Assembly (NCBI GenBank): GCA_964293585.1
Contig: CAXYYS010000086.1
Span: forward strand, 1 to 7,685
DNA: 7,685 nt
Direction: 5' to 3'
Origin: JAKVKY01 sp964293585
GTDB lineage: Bacteria > Bacillota > Negativicutes > Acidaminococcales > Acidaminococcaceae
The translations under genes and the position numbers were made by a program. Numbering within the stretch: the first letter of the stretch is position 1; each line of letters begins with the position of its first letter. Under the pieces are notes generated by a model. It had not been told where the DNA came from and did not search any database. It was given only the letters and a program-made list of their open reading frames with translations. Below, in pieces: positions 5,116 to 7,685 of this stretch.

Positions 5116-7206
5116 ATGTTGAACGAGAAAGTCAGGACCAGGTTAGGACAACGGTTAGCCTTAGGTGTGGCGCTGCTGAACGGGGCGACAACCCTGGCGC
5201 CGGTGGCGTTATTATACGCCCAGCCGGGTCAGGCGGAAGCAGCAAGTTATGTGGTGGATGGCGGCACCACCAGTGTTGACTACATGAGTACCGGGGACAG
5301 CATGATTGTAAAGAACGGTGGTACAGGGACAGTCCGCGATTTAGCTGGCGGTACTCAGCTTATTTATGGTACTGCGGTAGGTACAGCTGAATCTATACAA
5401 AGCGGTGGTAGACAGTTGATATCCGGTACGGCACTTAATACTACTATAGCCAAAGGCGGCACTCAGATTCTCTACTATGGTGGCACCGTGTCCAGCAATA
5501 CTTTAATGGGTGGCGTACAGATTATTTCCAGCGGCGGGACCTTGATAGCTGATGATCCTTCAGCTTCCCGGCTGACAACTCAGGCACCGGTAATTTACGG
5601 TGGAACCCAGATTGTATCTAATGGCGGTACCGCTAGTGGTTTTATACTATTAAGGGAAAGCAGCGTAGGTGGTATTCAGAGGGTAAAATCCGGTGGCTTG
5701 GCTTTGGGTACAGAGGTCAGAAGCGGTGCTTACCAGTCCGTAGACAGTGGTGGTACGGCCCTGGGTGGAACTCTGAGCTCTGAGGGTACCCTTAGTCTGG
5801 TCAGTGGTTCACGTATACAACTTGATAACGCTTCAGGTGGCTATGTAGATATGAATGGTGGTGGCATACAATATGGTAAGGATGGTGCTACTACTACCAA
5901 AACTTATGATACAGATATCTTCGTAGGCAACAATGCTTATGCCGGCAGCGGTACCATCGCGCTGGGCAACGGTTGGGGCAGCAGCGCCAGCGTTCCCGGC
6001 AATACCCTGAATATTGTTATCGTCAACGGCAACTATGATTTTATGATTAATACGGATGTCAATAAAGGTCTTAACGACCGGGTCAACGTCAAAATGGTGA
6101 CCGAGACTTCTGAGAGCTACATCGGTGTGAACTTTGATCCGGTGTTTGATCCCAAGAACTACGGCAATTACTTTCCGGATAAACGTATGATAGTGGCTAC
6201 CGGACCTTTAAGCATCAAATTTAAGCCCCTGACCACGGAGATCGGCGCCGTGAGGCTTACGCCCTGGCTGCAGCAGAACGGGATGCAATGGCTGCTTACC
6301 GGCTTCAGTAAGCGTGCTTCGACCACGGTTACCACCACGGCGGCCAGCCATGAGGTGGTGAACCATGTGTGGTACAATTTTGCCAACAGCCTGAGCAAAC
6401 GTCTGGGCGATCTGCGCCTGAACAAGGACGACAGCACGGACGGCATCTGGGCCCGCTACATGCGCAGCACGGACCGGTCCGGACGGGGCAGCAAGTCCGA
6501 ACTGAACAGCAACCTGATGCAGGTAGGTTACGATCATGCTTTCGCCGCGAAAGACGGCACCCGTTATCTGGGCCTGGCCGTGGACCATCTGAACGGCAGC
6601 ACCGAGTACGAGCGGGGCAGCGGCAAGGCCAAAGGTACTTCCGTGGCCTTGTACACCACCTGGCTGGGGAAGACCGGTCACTACTATGACGTGATCCTGC
6701 GGCAGGGGCATTTTGCCAATGACTACAACGTCACGGATCTGTCCGGCGTGTACAGCAGCGGCGATTACGGCACCAATGCCACCACCTTGTCCGGGGAATT
6801 CGGCTACCGGAAACAGCTGCGGAACGGTTTGTACCTGGAACCTCAGGGCGAACTTATCCTGGGCCGTTTGAGCTCCTCGGATTATACGACTAATAAAAAT
6901 GTGGACGTGCATGTAGACAGCCAGAACCATTTTGTCACCAGGTTAGGCGTGGCGGTGGGCAAAGAAACCGGCCGCAGCAACTGGTACGGCAGGACCAGCT
7001 ATTATCATGATTTTGGCGGCGCCAGCAGCGTTAACTTTGACGGCTACGATTATGACAGCACCGCTCTGCGGGACTGGTTCGAAATCACCCTGGGCGGCGA
7101 TGTGAAACTGTCGAAGAGTCTCCGCCTCTACGGCGAAGCGACTAAGTACCTGGGCGATGTGACCAACAATGTGAACTTCAACGCGGGGCTGCGCTGGAGT
7201 TTCTAA
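5116..7206 (+). CDS. AIDA-I-type autotransporter adhesin
   Basis: This 696-residue protein is predicted to be an outer-membrane autotransporter. A strong AAGGAGGT site (5102-5109) lies 6 bases before the ATG. The N-terminus is a long signal peptide (1-42, cut after AEA) with a basic start and hydrophobic core. Residues about 63-225 carry degenerate GG-x-Q repeats of roughly 18-30 residues, typical of AIDA-I and related adhesins and expected to fold as a beta-helix. Residues about 267-400 form a further passenger region without a motif I recognise. A helical linker (about 405-435, containing NFANSLSKRLGDLR) leads into a pertactin-type barrel (about 440-696) starting with GIWARYM and ending RWSF, with terminal Phe. 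The mature protein has no cysteine. Its likely role is adhesion, aggregation or biofilm formation; the ligand is unknown. No heptosyltransferase, which modifies AIDA-I in E. coli, is in the window. GC content looks lower in the repeats than in the barrel. Confidence 0.88.
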   Translation: MLNEKVRTRLGQRLALGVALLNGATTLAPVALLYAQPGQAEAASYVVDGGTTSVDYMSTGDSMIVKNGGTGTVRDLAGGTQLIYGTAVGTAESIQSGGRQLISGTALNTTIAKGGTQILYYGGTVSSNTLMGGVQIISSGGTLIADDPSASRLTTQAPVIYGGTQIVSNGGTASGFILLRESSVGGIQRVKSGGLALGTEVRSGAYQSVDSGGTALGGTLSSEGTLSLVSGSRIQLDNASGGYVDMNGGGIQYGKDGATTTKTYDTDIFVGNNAYAGSGTIALGNGWGSSASVPGNTLNIVIVNGNYDFMINTDVNKGLNDRVNVKMVTETSESYIGVNFDPVFDPKNYGNYFPDKRMIVATGPLSIKFKPLTTEIGAVRLTPWLQQNGMQWLLTGFSKRASTTVTTTAASHEVVNHVWYNFANSLSKRLGDLRLNKDDSTDGIWARYMRSTDRSGRGSKSELNSNLMQVGYDHAFAAKDGTRYLGLAVDHLNGSTEYERGSGKAKGTSVALYTTWLGKTGHYYDVILRQGHFANDYNVTDLSGVYSSGDYGTNATTLSGEFGYRKQLRNGLYLEPQGELILGRLSSSDYTTNKNVDVHVDSQNHFVTRLGVAVGKETGRSNWYGRTSYYHDFGGASSVNFDGYDYDSTALRDWFEITLGGDVKLSKSLRLYGEATKYLGDVTNNVNFNAGLRWSF
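5347..5781 (+). repeat. AIDA-type degenerate protein repeats in the adhesin passenger
   Basis: Successive units begin at residues 78 (GGTQLIYG), 97 (GGRQLISG), 114 (GGTQILYYGG), 132 (GGVQIISSGG), 162 (GGTQIVSNGG), 185 (GGIQRVKSGG) and 203 (SGAYQSVDSGG). Spacing is mostly 17-23 residues; the fourth unit is stretched to 30. Copies have diverged at DNA level, so slippage between them is unlikely. Confidence 0.75.
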
Positions 7207-7228
7207 AAAATAGTTTAACGGCAGGAGT

Positions 7229-7284
7229 AAGCTACCGCCGCTGTGGCGACTGTGTACAGACAGGCTGTCTTGGCGGCGGTACTT
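7229..7284 (+). terminator. Nested hairpin between the AIDA autotransporter and the next gene
   Basis: TACCGCCGC (7233-7241) pairs with GCGGCGGTA (7273-7281). Across a bulged C7232, AAG (7229-7231) pairs with CTT (7282-7284). Inside the loop, AGACA (7258-7262) pairs with TGTCT (7266-7270). Only TTTT (7283-7286) is available as a T-run, partly inside the stem, so this is at best a weak terminator. It could reduce rather than block read-through into the downstream gene. Confidence 0.45.
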
Positions 7285-7312
7285 TTGACAGCAGGAGCGG
7301 AAAGGAGTTCCC

Positions 7313-7685
7313 ATGATGAAGTACGGTAGGCAGACATCTTCCTGGTTGGCGCTTTCAATCACTTTAACCTTATTAGCAGGCGCCGGTACGGCTTGGGCCG
7401 CTAATCCGGCCTACGGCGTGGCTAATACCACAGATAATACCACTTTGACGGTGAGCACGGATACCAATCAGACGGTGACGGCGACCTCCGCGGACGCGGG
7501 TACCGACGCCGTGGCTTACGGCCTCTTGGCAAAAGGCGACGGCGCCGTACTACAGATTCAGGGTAATACGACCATGATTACCAGCGCCGCTAACAGCGCC
7601 GGCGGCGCTTTCCATGCCTACTCTGTGGCCTCCTCTGGCAACAGCGAGGTGTACGTGAACACGGCGGACGGCTCTACCGGTCTGG
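7313..7685 (+). CDS. Exported surface protein, probable autotransporter passenger (5' part only)
   Basis: An open frame of 124 codons runs off the window end without a stop. AAAGGAG (7301-7307) lies 5 bases before the ATG at 7313; a second in-frame ATG at 7316 (8-base spacing) is equally possible. Residues 1-29 form a signal peptide (hydrophobic core WLALSITLTLLAGAG, cut after AWA). The visible mature part is rich in Thr, Ala, Asn and Gly, has no cysteine, and contains stretches such as VLQIQGNTTMITSA that resemble beta-helical autotransporter passengers. No barrel can be seen because the gene is cut, so the autotransporter call is inferred from composition and from the two same-strand autotransporters upstream. 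The gap to the preceding gene is 106 bases with no clear promoter, so co-transcription with it is possible. Confidence 0.7.
   Translation, partial: MMKYGRQTSSWLALSITLTLLAGAGTAWAANPAYGVANTTDNTTLTVSTDTNQTVTATSADAGTDAVAYGLLAKGDGAVLQIQGNTTMITSAANSAGGAFHAYSVASSGNSEVYVNTADGSTGL

Noticed and set aside
5347..5781. Repeat region as a CRISPR array or DNA satellite
   Set aside because: The periodicity is at protein level (GG-x-Q units inside one reading frame); the DNA copies are not near-identical and there are no spacers.
6208..6930. Antisense open frame opposite the AIDA-type barrel
   Set aside because: It lies wholly within a clear barrel-coding region and has no ribosome site or recognisable protein features.
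7285..7290. Perfect TTGACA as a -35 box for the last gene
   Set aside because: No -10-like sequence lies 16-18 bases downstream; that position falls at the start codon of the gene.

Overview
The window suggests a diderm Firmicute of the Negativicutes type (Acidaminococcus, Phascolarctobacterium or Veillonella relatives). The genes have strong AAGGAGG-like ribosome sites and Firmicute-style -10 boxes, yet two encode outer-membrane autotransporters whose barrels end in a C-terminal Phe, which requires an outer membrane. The genus is not resolvable by eye. All four genes lie on the + strand.

Layout. Bases 1-138 hold a fragment resembling a common gut-bacterial intergenic repeat (1-24), an AT-rich promoter with staggered TATAAT boxes, and the leader of the first gene. 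Gene 1 (139-3573) is a 1144-residue autotransporter. Its passenger starts with a papain-like (C1) cysteine protease with a complete Gln/Cys/His/Asn set, followed by a lectin-like domain, a passenger-associated transport repeat and a beta-barrel. A 22-bp hairpin follows. The spacer 3624-3945 has two possible promoters, a possible relic reading frame with an in-frame TGA, and a small hairpin. Gene 2 (3946-4896) is an L-lactate / L-2-hydroxyacid dehydrogenase with unusual cofactor- and substrate-site residues, closed by a clear rho-independent terminator (4913-4947). Gene 3 (5116-7206) is a 696-residue AIDA-I-type autotransporter with about seven degenerate Gly-Gly-x-Gln repeats. After a structured spacer, gene 4 (7313 to the window end) begins another exported, Thr/Ala/Asn-rich protein, probably a third autotransporter cut off by the window edge.

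How they fit together. This looks like a cell-surface locus: a surface protease with a possible carbohydrate-binding module, an adhesin-like AIDA protein and a third exported protein. The dehydrogenase has its own ribosome site and lies between two terminators, so it is probably an independent metabolic gene. Genes 3 and 4 are only 106 bases apart and may be co-transcribed through the spacer hairpin. The most notable item is the papain-type passenger: it has no propeptide, and its only protease-domain cysteine is the catalytic one. I saw no CRISPR array, tRNA, rRNA, transposase or phage gene.
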